64,000 nt of DNA from Lentisphaeria bacterium. Lineage in GTDB: Bacteria > Verrucomicrobiota > Lentisphaeria > Victivallales > Victivallaceae. Position 1 is the stretch's first letter. The number at the start of each line of letters is the position of its first letter. This document shows positions 43,951 through 53,137 of this stretch, piece by piece. The notes beneath the pieces are model-generated. The model was not told where the DNA came from, searched no databases, and saw only the letters and a list, made by a program, of their open reading frames with translations. Where the stretch lies: the NCBI GenBank assembly GCA_022009855.1, contig CP091727.1:1922001-1986000 (forward strand), written 5' to 3'. Made by a program: the position numbers and the translations under genes.

Positions 43951-44413
43951 GGGCGATGAGGATGGCTCCTTCAACACTCTTACCGGCGCCGCCCGGATCA
44001 CGTCGAAGGATGCCCGGCAGGTTTCACCCGGCTTGTACCGGATGAACATCAAAGATCCGGGCGAATCGATGGTATGGCGCTTCTTCTGCTCTTCGACGGG
44101 AAACAGCAGCGGATGGAACAGCATTCCAAACGCAAATGCGGCAAACTGAAGAAGCCGGAGGAACTGAACCCGTTTGAGTGGACGCTGGTGGATCGCACCA
44201 TGCTCTACTTCCGCCTGCCGGAGGGAAAGAGTCCGGAAACGGTCCGGGGGAGTTGCCCGCCTCGCCAACGGTGTCGGCGTGTACGGCGGTTCGGAATATG
44301 TCGTGGTAAAGAATCTGATTGCAAAACATTTCTGGAACGACGGCTACAATATTCACAACGCTTCGAAGAACATCACCTTTGAAAACATCGCCGCCATTTC
44401 GGCGGGAGACTGA
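43951..44413 (+). pseudogene. Remnant of a beta-helix polysaccharide-acting protein
   Basis: Plus-strand fragments in three frames that join: DGSFNTLTGAARITSKDARQ and VSPGLYRMNIKDPGESMVW, then FDGKQQRMEQHSKRK and ELNPFEWTLVDRTMLYFRLP, then ANGVGVYGGSEYVVVKNLIA and HNASKNITFENIAA. The last part is typical beta-helix rungs. There is no start codon, no signal peptide and no C-terminal half, and the fragment is on the opposite strand to its neighbours. I read it as the middle of a lost gene rather than a gene with sequence errors alone. Confidence 0.55.
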
Positions 44414-44436
44414 AAAGGCTCTGCCGGAGAGTAGTT

Positions 44437-45066
44437 TTACTCCCGGCGACGGACGGTGTTTCCGGGCCGCCGGAAACATTGTCTCATCACTTCGGCGGCG
44501 GGCTTCCCATCCAGAATGAAACCTTTGTCCCCGGCAGGATCGTCCTGGAACTGACTCCGGGGATTCTGTTCATCCCATTTCCACCAGTACAGGCCACGGA
44601 AATACTCCTCGGCGTGAAAGAGATTCCAGACCGCCTGCAGGTAGTTGGCCTGCTCCATCGGAGAGTAGCGGCCATCGCCGCTCCAGCCGGAGGGGGCCGT
44701 TGCACCTCCGGTGCTTGAGGTACAGCCGCACTCGCCGAACATGATCGGTTTGCCGTAGAGTTTGGCCATCCGGCGGTAGAGGTCGCGGACCGGCAGGAGT
44801 TTCTTCTCCATCTCCTCCACCGAGCTTCCGGGAGCATCCGCCGCGCGGTGGTAGAAACTGGTCTGCAGAAAGTCGAGATCGTAAAACCAGTGATCCGGCC
44901 GGGCGGGTTCCTGCTCAAAATTCAAAAGATGGGTGTGGCAGCTCGTAAGCGGTCCGGGAAAACACTCTCTGGCGACGCGGCGATGACCTCCGTTCACGGC
45001 GACGAATAGACGCCCCGGCGGGCGTAAAAACCCGAACGTTGTACCCCGTTGAAACGGTACTTCCAT
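44437..45066 (-). pseudogene. Internally deleted GH113-like glycosidase remnant A
   Basis: Starts with a good ribosome-binding site (AGGAGA) and MEVPFQRGTTFGF; removing one T near 45026 continues FYARRGVYSSP, matching the second remnant at 50.7 kb (FQRGMTFGFYSRRGVYTSAW). It then jumps to the C-terminal part of a TIM barrel: HWFYDLDFLQTSFYHRA, GKPIMFGECGCTSSTGG with a nucleophile-like Glu, and YFRGLYWWKWDEQNP. Roughly the first two-thirds of the barrel is missing, so it cannot be a working enzyme. The GH113 label is inferred from the N-terminal pattern and overall fold. Confidence 0.6.
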
Positions 45067-45152
45067 TTTCATTCTCCTGCAGATAACGTTCTACTGTTGT
45101 CGTTGTATTGCAAATTATGTAAGATCGAGTTGGCCGGCTTGAAGGGAAATCG

Positions 45153-48100
45153 CTATGGCTCCCTTTGAACAAGATAGATCATTGTCCCATGATGTGCAGC
45201 TGTGTCTGCCGTGAAACATAACTGGCCATTCTGGTTTGTCAGGGAAATTTGTGATTTTGGCAGACCGTCAAGTCCAATCGCGTAACCTTTGTAATCTGAA
45301 GACGGTAATGTCAAAATAACTGTCGATTTAGCCTTCCGAATCAGCGGTTTATTGATTCCCCAGGATTCCACGGCATTTTCCGTCTCTGAGGAATAACGCA
45401 GATATTGATTGACGACGTCGCTTTGATGGAAGATCAATATTTTTTTACTCTGAGCAAGCGGCTTTTCATCCATTGATATTGCACTGATTACCTGGAATGA
45501 ATCCGCATTACGCACCTGTAAAACATGTCCTCCGGCATTGCCGTTGAAAAGAGCGAGAGACTCTGTTTTCGGGGTAATAATACGGAACTGCCTGTCCCCA
45601 TAAAAGATTTCTCCGGTGTCGCTGACTGCGGGGGGCCGATTTGTACAGGGCGCGTAAACGGGGGAGTAAGCTCTCTGGTGAATTCATGCGGATTTTTCAA
45701 GAGTTGGACTCCCGGCAGCGAAGAATTTTCCCGCAGCGAGCCAATTTTTGCGTTGAAACCCAACTTCTGGAAATCAACTGGATACACAGTATCATCCAAC
45801 GATTTCCAGTTTTTCAGAACGGATTCTCCATACGGCCATGCGACAGCTTCTCGTCCGGAAGATACATCTCCTCGGAGAAAGAGAGCCCAGATCAGCCGTT
45901 CGGATAAATGAGCGTTGGAATCTTCTGCAATATCAAACCCATTGATCGGCGCTTCGTGCAGGCGTGTCTCGCGCATATGTGACCACCACGCGAAACGATA
46001 CAGCCCATCCCAGTCTTGAAAAGCCGCATATCCGCCAAAAGCGGCCCTCCCCCTCCGCCCGGTAACGGTTGGGGAAGGTGAAATTATATTCTGTTACGGT
46101 AAAAGGCTTGCCGAAAATACGCGACGGCATGAGCGTGCGCGGATTCCACGCCCCCGCACAAATCGCGCTCATCTGATTGTGAAGACGTGGAAATCCCCAG
46201 TTCTTCCCCGGCAGGAAATTGGGATGATCCCAGTAGTTGTGATTATCGACGAAATCCAGCTCCTCACGGATATCACAGTTCAGAAGATGCTGACGGTGGT
46301 TCAGATGGGTAATCAATCCCTGATAATTGATTTCATCCCGCAAAAAACGAGTCGCCCGTCGTACGAAGTCGATGTTGATTTCCGCAGGAACCGGTAGAAT
46401 CCCTCGCCTTGCAGTTTCGCGGGGTCGATTGTATTCAACCCTTTATCTTTCAAATACTGACTGTATGCCTTTTGAAATTCTGATCTGGATCTGGTCCAGG
46501 ACTGGTAAGGGGCACTTTCATTTACGAGGCAGACGGCATAAAGCGCCGGATCCTCTCCCCAGGTCATGCCGGTATAGGGATTTTTATGAGTTAGAAGATT
46601 TCGTACAAAACGCTTGTAATTTTCATAGACCTGCTGGTTTATCAGAACCATGCCTTTGAAGTTCTTTCTCGCGTTTTCAGGTAATTCTTCCGGGCGTACT
46701 GCTCTGGAGCAGTACAGATCCAGGGTCATGTAGATGCCGCGTTTTTTCAATGCGGCAAAAAGATATTCCATTTTGTCAAGCAACTCTGCATCCAGAAGAC
46801 AGGAATCTTTCTGGCGCGGATCGACGATAAAGCGCTCAAAATGATGAAATCTTACAGCGTTATAGCCCATTTTCGCCAGGTTGTCCGCAAGTTCCTCGGC
46901 CGTCTTGTGGTCCTGCACCTGGCCCGTCGTAACAAGGTTTACACCGAAAAAACGGATTCGCTTATCGGGATTTTTTTCCGTAGTAAAATGTCCATGCTTG
47001 TCAATGATGATCCTTCCGTATTTTCCGGCGGGGGCTTCCGTATATGTTGAGAAATCAAGAATAGACCCTTTCGCAACGTTTTTGACGTTTTCAAAGGGAA
47101 CCCATTGTTCATCCGGGATCATATATTTTATACTTTCCACAGAAGCAGGAAGAATAAGGCTCTGGCATGCGGTGATTGCGACGACATACCAACGCCCCCC
47201 GGCCGTTGTTGGCAAGTTCTATCGTCTTGACATTCTGATTCTTTGCGGAAAACACAGAGAAATAAAGCCCGGTAAATTTATAATTTTCCGAGGCGCAGAG
47301 AGCTCCATTCGGCAAGCGTTTCAGAGGTTTTGAAACATCGAAATCCCTGCCGGGTTTCAGGTCGAATTGCTCCGATGAGCCATCGTCATATTCAATATTC
47401 AGTACGGGGGCGGCATCCTTTGAGTCGGCATTCTGAAGAAGATAAAAATGAGAACCGGCATTTTTTGCAGGCAGCCGCAGTCTTTTTCCATTTTCAAGGA
47501 GCAGAACGGTTCCGTTGAGTCTTTTTTATCGGGAGTGGTAAAACGCAGGCCTCCGTAGACGAATGCACCCGAATCCAGCTTCCATCTTTTTACAAAGGAA
47601 ACGGCCTCTCTGTTCGAAAGAATAGTGCCTGAACCTGCGGCTTGTGCTAAATCCAGTTGAGTGAAATTCCGTTTTTTAACCTGTATGAAAAAAGTCTGTT
47701 CGGCAGAGGAGATTGCTCCCGCGGCGGGGGTCAGCCCCAGGCGCAGACTGAATGAGGGAACATTAAACTTCTGGTTGTCTGAAATTATCAGAGGAAAATT
47801 GCCGCGAATTACAACCAAATGGTCACGATATGGAATCTCAAGAACTGATATTTTTTTATATCTGGCCTGCTGCAATGGAAAATTTTCCCCGTCAATCCGG
47901 ATTTCCTTTTCCTTGAATGCGTGTACCGGCAAAGAGATTTCATAAAAAAGAGATTTAACAGGTATGGCTTTCTCACTTCTTATGGAGACTGTAAATTTTA
48001 CGGTATCCGGGGAGATTTCGCGAATAATTTGCTGCAGATAGAATTCAGAACCATTCTTCAGGCGGAATGTGCCCTGAAGTTCATAGACCTTATCCCCGGG

Positions 48101-48298
48101 AACAGGATAACTCATCAACGGGGTTATCGTATTGTCCCCCTGACGCGAGAGGTGCCAGCGGGTATCGAAACAGGCGATTGCGGCATTCAGACCGGCAACA
48201 TTCATCCGGCCGGAATGTTCCACCTTGATCCCGGTTGGCATGGCTTGCAGAATGATGAAAGAGAAGATATGAATGCTGAAAATCAGAACATAACGCAT
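45153..48298 (-). CDS. Secreted GH5-like clan-A glycoside hydrolase (five frame breaks)
   Basis: About 1048 aa after repair. Signal peptide MRYVLIFSIHIFSFIILQAM with GGAGA before the ATG. A beta-rich N-terminal part runs to about residue 360. The TIM barrel begins IRFFGVNLVTTGQVQDHKTA and LAKMGYNAVRFHHFERF. The acid/base Glu is likely in AVCLVNESAPY and the nucleophile Glu in KPFTVTEYNFTFPNR. Frame breaks with simple repairs: A lost near 47527, G gained near 47200, G lost near 46393, C gained near 46047, C lost in a run near 45633. Each repair joins coherent sequence, e.g. GEGAFGGYAAFQDWDGLYRF. Middle gene of cassette 3, 30 nt after the prepilin-like gene. Confidence 0.75.
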
Positions 48299-48328
48299 AG
48301 CAATTTCTCCATTAAACTATATCTGGAC

Positions 48329-49040
48329 TCATTCGCGGACAATAGTTCCGCCGACATACTTGGGATACCAATGCTTCAAGGTTTTGAGAAATACATATCC
48401 AACGCTTTCTGCATGGCCATCAATAAAACTGACATTCAGCTTTTGCCGATGCCGGAGAGTTTGCGTGAAGGGGTTTGAACTGCTTACGGGATCTATCGGG
48501 TAGATCTTGCCGTCAGACAGAATGCTGTGACCCGTGTAGGATTGAAGGTAAATTCCGTTGCGACGAACAGGCGAAGATTCTCCGATACAGATGGGATTTC
48601 TGGCTCCCGCACCGTTTTTCAGAAGGACACTGAGTTTCAAGGGCATACGTGCACTGGTCTTTATACTTTGACCAAAAAGAGTGGTGACTGAGTCCAAAAT
48701 GCCGCGTATGATACATCGTGCCGCTGGTACCGATCTGCTCTGTTTCGGATGGACATTGGAAAGCGGCCCGCAATACATATTTGCCGTCAATGAGACGATT
48801 GTCCCAGTAATCGTACTCCGCGTTTTTGTTATAGAGACTTTGCGGCAGCATCCAGTCTCTATTGTTGTCAAGATACCCTATATATCCACTTATGATCTGT
48901 TTGATGTTGGAGAGACACTGAATCTGGCGCGCCGATTCTCTGGCCTTGTTCAGGGCGGGCAGCAGTAAACTCGCCAGAATCGCAATGATCGCAATTACGA
49001 CTAGAAGTTCTATTAACGTAAATCGGATTCTCCTTTTCAT
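48329..49040 (-). CDS. Prepilin-like H-X9-DG protein 3 (frame break near 48672)
   Basis: About 236 aa after repair. The start is ATG 49040 (MKRRIRFTLIELLVVIAII), with AAAGGAGG about 10 nt upstream. The prepilin helix has Glu5 and Arg before Phe instead of Gly. Removing one T near 48672 gives GLSHHSFGQSIKTSARMPLK and reaches the C-terminal His-x9-Asp-Gly in LRHRQKLNVSFIDGHAES. Lies between the GntR-type regulator (16 nt) and the GH5-like gene (30 nt), all leftward. Confidence 0.83.
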
Positions 49041-49056
49041 CTCTGCATCGCCTCCT

Positions 49057-50116
49057 TTAGTTTTTCTCAGAGAACACCTGCGCTCCATTTTTATAGAACG
49101 TGAAGTACAGTCCGATCGTCTGATTTTTTACCGGAATATCCTGCGCGTCCGTCTGAAGCAGAAGATTGTCGATCATACCCGGAACGACTTTCCCCCAATC
49201 GAAATTGATGGCGTATCCGGTATATTTCATCTCATCGTAAATGTTGAATTCCGAGTTGATGACCCGGCACTCCTGCTCAAGGTCGAGATACCGGTCGAGG
49301 ATTTCATAGGAGGGCAGAATGGCGTGGTTGCCGATGACGCCATCGAAACGGCGGCCGGCCTGAAGCATCTCTTCCAGCTGCTCCGCCAGCATCTCGGGCG
49401 TGTCTTTCAGAATCAGAACCCGCTCTTCCGGAACCGCGTGGAGGGCGCACTGCTCCTTTACCGCAGCTCTGATTGCCTCGTCAATGGTAAATGCCGGAGA
49501 TACCAGAATGACGATCTCTCGTCTCTTCTCCCGAAACAAGCGATCCAGCCCCATCGCGTAATATTCCTGATAATTGTAACTGCAGGAGGAAACTCCCGGC
49601 AGCCTGCCGAACAGCGAGATCACGGGAACCCCCCGTTCCTTCATCCGGCAGACCTCTGCTTTCAGCTCAGGGAGACGGATATTGAGCGCCACCAGACCCG
49701 CCAGGTGATTTTCCTGAATCATCGATTCCAGATCCGCGGGGGAATTCAGGTAAATATGCTGGCAGCAATAGGTCAAATTCCGGCGGGTCAGCTCCCGGGC
49801 TGCGATGGAGTAAAGACACACGGTGTAATAGATGTCGATGGCGATTTTACCATCCCCCTCCAGAAAACCAAACAGCCTGGTGTTTTTCAGATTGCAGTTT
49901 GCCGGGCAGGTGATGGAGCCTCCCCCGCAACGGCTGAAGATAGCCGTCTTCGGTCAATGCCTGAATGGCGCGCAATGCCGTCGGATGGGTGACACCGAAC
50001 ATTTCTCCCAGTTTCCGGGAAGAGGGAATGCGCTGCGGCATGTCTCCTCCGGTCGCAATCAGATTCAGCACATACCGTCTGATTTTCATGAATTCAACGG
50101 CGTTTTTCTTGCCCAT
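49057..50116 (-). CDS. GntR/LacI-type regulator (frame break near 49926)
   Basis: About 352 aa after repair. GntR-like winged helix (IPSSRKLGEMFGVTHPTALR, then AIQALTEDGYLQPL) followed by a periplasmic-binding-type sensor domain (LAGLVALNIRLPELKAEVCR, RFDGVIGNHAILPSYEILDR). One extra G near 49926 breaks the frame; repair gives RGGSITCPANCNLKNTRLFG and joins YYTVCLYSIAARELTRRN. First gene of the leftward run regulator-prepilin-GH5-like, so it likely controls that cassette. The direct repeats at 50137-50154 overlap its probable promoter. Confidence 0.8.
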
Positions 50117-50130
50117 CTCACAGATCCCAT

Positions 50131-50159
50131 ATAATATTTACCATAGCTTTACCACCATT
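50131..50159 (-). promoter_or_regulatory. Promoter with paired TTTACCA repeats before the GntR-type gene
   Basis: TTTACCA occurs at 50137-50143 and 50148-50154, 11 nt apart (one helical turn). On the minus strand a TATTAT (50136-50131) makes a possible -10 box with the repeats in the spacer region. A likely operator for the adjacent regulator; inference only. Confidence 0.4.
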
Positions 50160-50711
50160 AATTATAGGCTACTTCCAGAGAAAAGTCAAGAGGGGAAGGC
50201 AGATTTTTGCCAAAAATCTTTTTTTGAAAATAGCAACGGGAAATGTGCCGGGGTGCCGGTATTCCGCAATTGTTTCCCGTCGGTTCGGGATGTTTTTCCA
50301 CCGGGGCAGGGAGGAATGCGAAGAGGCGATTCCGGGCGCGAAAACTGGCAAACCAGCGTTTCCAGCAATCGGAGATTTTTCCGGGGATCCGTTCCCGGTC
50401 ATCAGGGAACCAGACTTGAAGCCTGCCGTTGCCGTCATGACTTTCCAGCATCGGGCGCAGCATGACCTTCTGCCCTTCCGCATGAATGAAATCGATCATC
50501 CGGATCAGTTCCAGTTCGCCGGGGCTCTCGGTGATGTCGAGAAATTCCCGGGGGAGTAATCGGTCTCATGAAAGACGGTGGCGATCAAGGCGACATATTC
50601 GATGTTGAGCGCTTTCATTTTGCGGATCTGCTCTTTTGCCCACGCGGATGTGTAAACTCCCCGTCGGGAGTAGAAGCCGAACGTCATGCCTCGTTGAAAT
50701 GGAACATTCAT
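50158..50711 (-). pseudogene. Truncated GH113-like glycosidase remnant B
   Basis: AGGAG seven nt before the ATG at 50711. MNVPFQRGMTFGFYSRRGVY, then EQIRKMKALNIEYVALIATV, is the start of a TIM barrel. Removing one G near 50545 continues FLDITESPGELELIRMIDFI and EGQKVMLRPMLESHDGNG as a normal barrel. After about 110 residues (WKRWFASF) similarity fades and the frame ends within unconserved sequence at 50158. The C-terminal two-thirds with the catalytic residues is gone. Complements remnant A at 44.4 kb, which keeps the C-terminal part. Confidence 0.6.
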
Positions 50712-50952
50712 GATCACTCTCCTGTTGAATATAGTTGAAGGGAAAGATCGAGCCGGAACCGGGCAGGATTTACTCTTCCAGTTTTTCTTCGTTTGTCTGC
50801 CAATTGTTCTTTGACTATAATGATACAATATCCGGTGGGAAAAAACAACTGGAAGAGAGGGGGATCTCCTCCTTTTTCTGACACGCATCGTGTCTTTTTC
50901 AGGACCGGTTCTCAGAGTGGCAACGGGATGGACAGCAGGAGGTTCAAGGCTT

Positions 50953-50988
50953 GAAAAAAAGGTCCCGGCGGAGCAGGCCGCCGGGACC
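50953..50988 (-). terminator. Terminator of the Bax-inhibitor-1 family gene
   Basis: GGTCCCGGCGG (50961-50971) pairs perfectly with CCGCCGGGACC (50978-50988); seven T follow on the minus strand. A strong rho-independent terminator 25 nt after the stop at 51014. Confidence 0.85.
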
Positions 50989-51013
50989 CCAGCTGGTAGT
51001 TGGTATTGATCGA

Positions 51014-51736
51014 TCAGCGACGGTTGCCGAAAATGCGCAGAATATAGAGGAAGAGGTTGACGAAGTCGAGGTAGAGCTCCAGCGCGCCGAAGATCGCGAG
51101 CTTTTTCCCGAGTTCCGTATCCACGTCGCCATCCTCCACCGCGAAGGAGAGCTGCTTGATCTTCTGGATGTCCCACGCGGTCAGCCCGACGAAAATCGCC
51201 ACCCCGGCGTAACTGATGAAGAGCGAAACCGTCGAATTGGTCCAGAAGATATTGACGATCGTCGCGAGGATCAGCCCCCAGAGCGCCATGCCGCAGAGTC
51301 CGCCGATGCCGGAGAGATCCCGTTTGGTCAGCCAGCCGAAGAGGCCGACGCCGCCGAAGGTGCCGCTGGTGACGAAGAAGGTCGCGTAGATCGAACTCGG
51401 TTCGTAGGCGAGAAAAATCCACGAAAGCGTAAGCCCGTTCAGCACCGCGAAGAGCAGGAAACCCAGTGTGGCGACGGTTGCCGAAAGCCGGTTGATCGCG
51501 GCGCTCAGCCCGATCACCACCCCCAGCTCCAGCAGAATAAGCAACAGATAGGTGCCCTGGTTGGCCAGCACGAATTCGCTCATCGACGAATGGGCGATTC
51601 CGTAGCTGATGGCGCCGGTCAAGGCGAGTCCGGCGGTCATCCAGCCGAATACGCGGTTGATGAAGCCGCTCTGGGTCAGGCCCCGGCTGACCTCTGCTTC
51701 CAGAGCCGCCGGCGCGCGGTCGTAATTGTCGTTCAT
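51014..51736 (-). CDS. Bax inhibitor-1/YccA family membrane protein
   Basis: 240 aa with seven hydrophobic segments and the family C-terminus (SYAGVAIFVGLTAWDIQKIK, GALELYLDFVNLFLYILRIFG). Bacterial BI-1 proteins are putative ion-leak channels and partners of FtsH; the substrate is unknown. The start is ATG 51736 (MNDNYDRAPAALEAE), with GAGGAG 7 nt upstream. Intact frame and GC-rich like the housekeeping regions, unlike its AT-richer neighbours. Single-gene unit with its own terminator; looks like a core gene between accessory cassettes. Confidence 0.92.
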   Translation of the reverse strand: MNDNYDRAPAALEAEVSRGLTQSGFINRVFGWMTAGLALTGAISYGIAHSSMSEFVLANQGTYLLLILLELGVVIGLSAAINRLSATVATLGFLLFAVLNGLTLSWIFLAYEPSSIYATFFVTSGTFGGVGLFGWLTKRDLSGIGGLCGMALWGLILATIVNIFWTNSTVSLFISYAGVAIFVGLTAWDIQKIKQLSFAVEDGDVDTELGKKLAIFGALELYLDFVNLFLYILRIFGNRR

Positions 51737-52086
51737 GTCGTTTCTCCTCATAGTTTAACGATGTATTTATCACTATACATGAAATTTAAAAAAATCAAAT
51801 CGAACAGTTGCCCTGCTGTACTTCCGTCCACGGTTGTTTCTGTTTCATTTCGCAACGTTGTACTGGTACGTTCTCCATGTCCCGCTCGGAGAACGTAATT
51901 TTCACGTCTGCTCGCGGCCTGAACTTTTCGAAAATCCGGTTGTAATCTCTGAACCGGAAGGAGAAGATGTCAAACCTCTTCCGTCGTAGAATTTTCTGCT
52001 GTTGCTTTAAATGCGGCACAAAGGGAATTTGTCGCTTGCACCGGAAAGCAGGAGTTCAGGCCTCTCCCCGGCTGGACGCCTGAGCA
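51737..52086. other. 350-nt spacer with a possible gene remnant
   Basis: Between the BI-1 gene and an AraC gene. No complete gene is visible. A minus-strand reading at 51795-52019 contains FDIFSFRFRDYNRIFEKFRP, which looks protein-like and may be the C-terminal scrap of a lost gene, but it lacks a ribosome-binding site and a recognisable family. Confidence 0.3.
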
Positions 52087-52985
52087 TCAACTTTCTTGAA
52101 GTTTTTCACTTGACTTCCGATGTTCCGCCCGGTATTTGCTGGGTGAAGATCCGAAACTTTTGAAAAAACGAAATGAAAAATAGTTGCTGTCACTGAATCC
52201 GTGGGCTGCCGCAATGGACGAAATCGTTTCGTCTGTTTTGCGTAAGTCCGCGGCGGCAGCTTCCAGTCTGATGGTGTTCAAATATTCCATGGGACTGGTT
52301 CCCATCGCTTTGTGAAAAAGGCGATTCAGTGAGGCATTGGACTGATTGTTTTTTGCGGCCAGATCTTTCAGTCGCAGAGGAGATGAATGATTTTCCTTGA
52401 TGAACTTGAGCAAGCGATTCAAATCACTGATTTCCGAGGAACATCTCTTCTGCTTTGAAAATTTCCGACAAAGGGTGATGACGAGCCGCATGAAAAGCAC
52501 CTCATTCATGCTTCTGCAGCCGATTGCATTGCCGGTCTGTTCCAGAATCATCTGGGGAAAGCAAAGTTCGCATTCCAGCAGCAGTTCTTCCGAGAGGGTC
52601 AGGCGGTGTTCGAAGGTGAAGTCCTCCTTGAAATTCACACTGTTTTCGAAAAAAGCCGCGTAGATCGGCGAATGCTCAAATTCCCTGCACTTGTCAAGCC
52701 AGTATTCCCGATGAAATGCAAAGTTGATGATTCGAAGATTCTGCAGCTCCTTGTAACTGTGAAAATTTCCTTTTTTATCATGAAGGTGTCCCCTTTGTGG
52801 ATCCGGTAAGTCCCATTTTCTGTAACATGAAGTCCCTCTCCGGATCGGACAATGACCAGTTCATCAAAATTATGGTGATGCCACCAGTCGAAGTCCTTGT
52901 GTACATAATCAAAGGGATGGCAATAAATCGTCAACGAGTCCAGCCAGTCACGATGAAAAAGAACGGATTTGGAGTCTGAAACCAT
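52087..52985 (-). CDS. AraC-family regulator (frame break near 52771)
   Basis: About 299 aa after repair. The start is ATG 52985 (MVSDSKSVLFHRDW) with AGGAGG upstream. The N-terminal cupin has WWHHHNFDELVIVRSGEGLH and GTYRIHKGDTFMIKK. One A is missing from a six-A run near 52771; repair gives GNFHSYKELQNLRIINFAFH and joins the C-terminal half. Double HTH: LKDLAAKNNQSNASLNRLFH and ISSIAAAHGFSDSNYFSFRF followed by SPSKYR. Divergent from the large SGNH/GH gene (152-nt spacer), so probably its activator. Confidence 0.85.
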
Positions 52986-53137
52986 AAATACCTCCTGCTG
53001 ATACAATATCGTAACTTGATTAAAAAAACAAGATTTATGACGATAAAACTAAGGTTTTTTTTGCAAAATTCCCATATATTATACTTGAAATTGATGAAAA
53101 ACATTTTGAACAAACGCTGTATACGGAGAGACGTAAA

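Noticed and set aside
43240..44268. Minus-strand ORF of 342 codons across the regulator start
   Set aside because: Alternative frame of the GntR/LacI-type gene continued by chance through the spacer and the beta-helix remnant.
50505..51773. Minus-strand ORF of 422 codons overlapping the BI-1 gene
   Set aside because: Only its last 68 codons (glycosidase remnant B) are protein-like; the rest is an alternative frame of the BI-1 gene and spacer.
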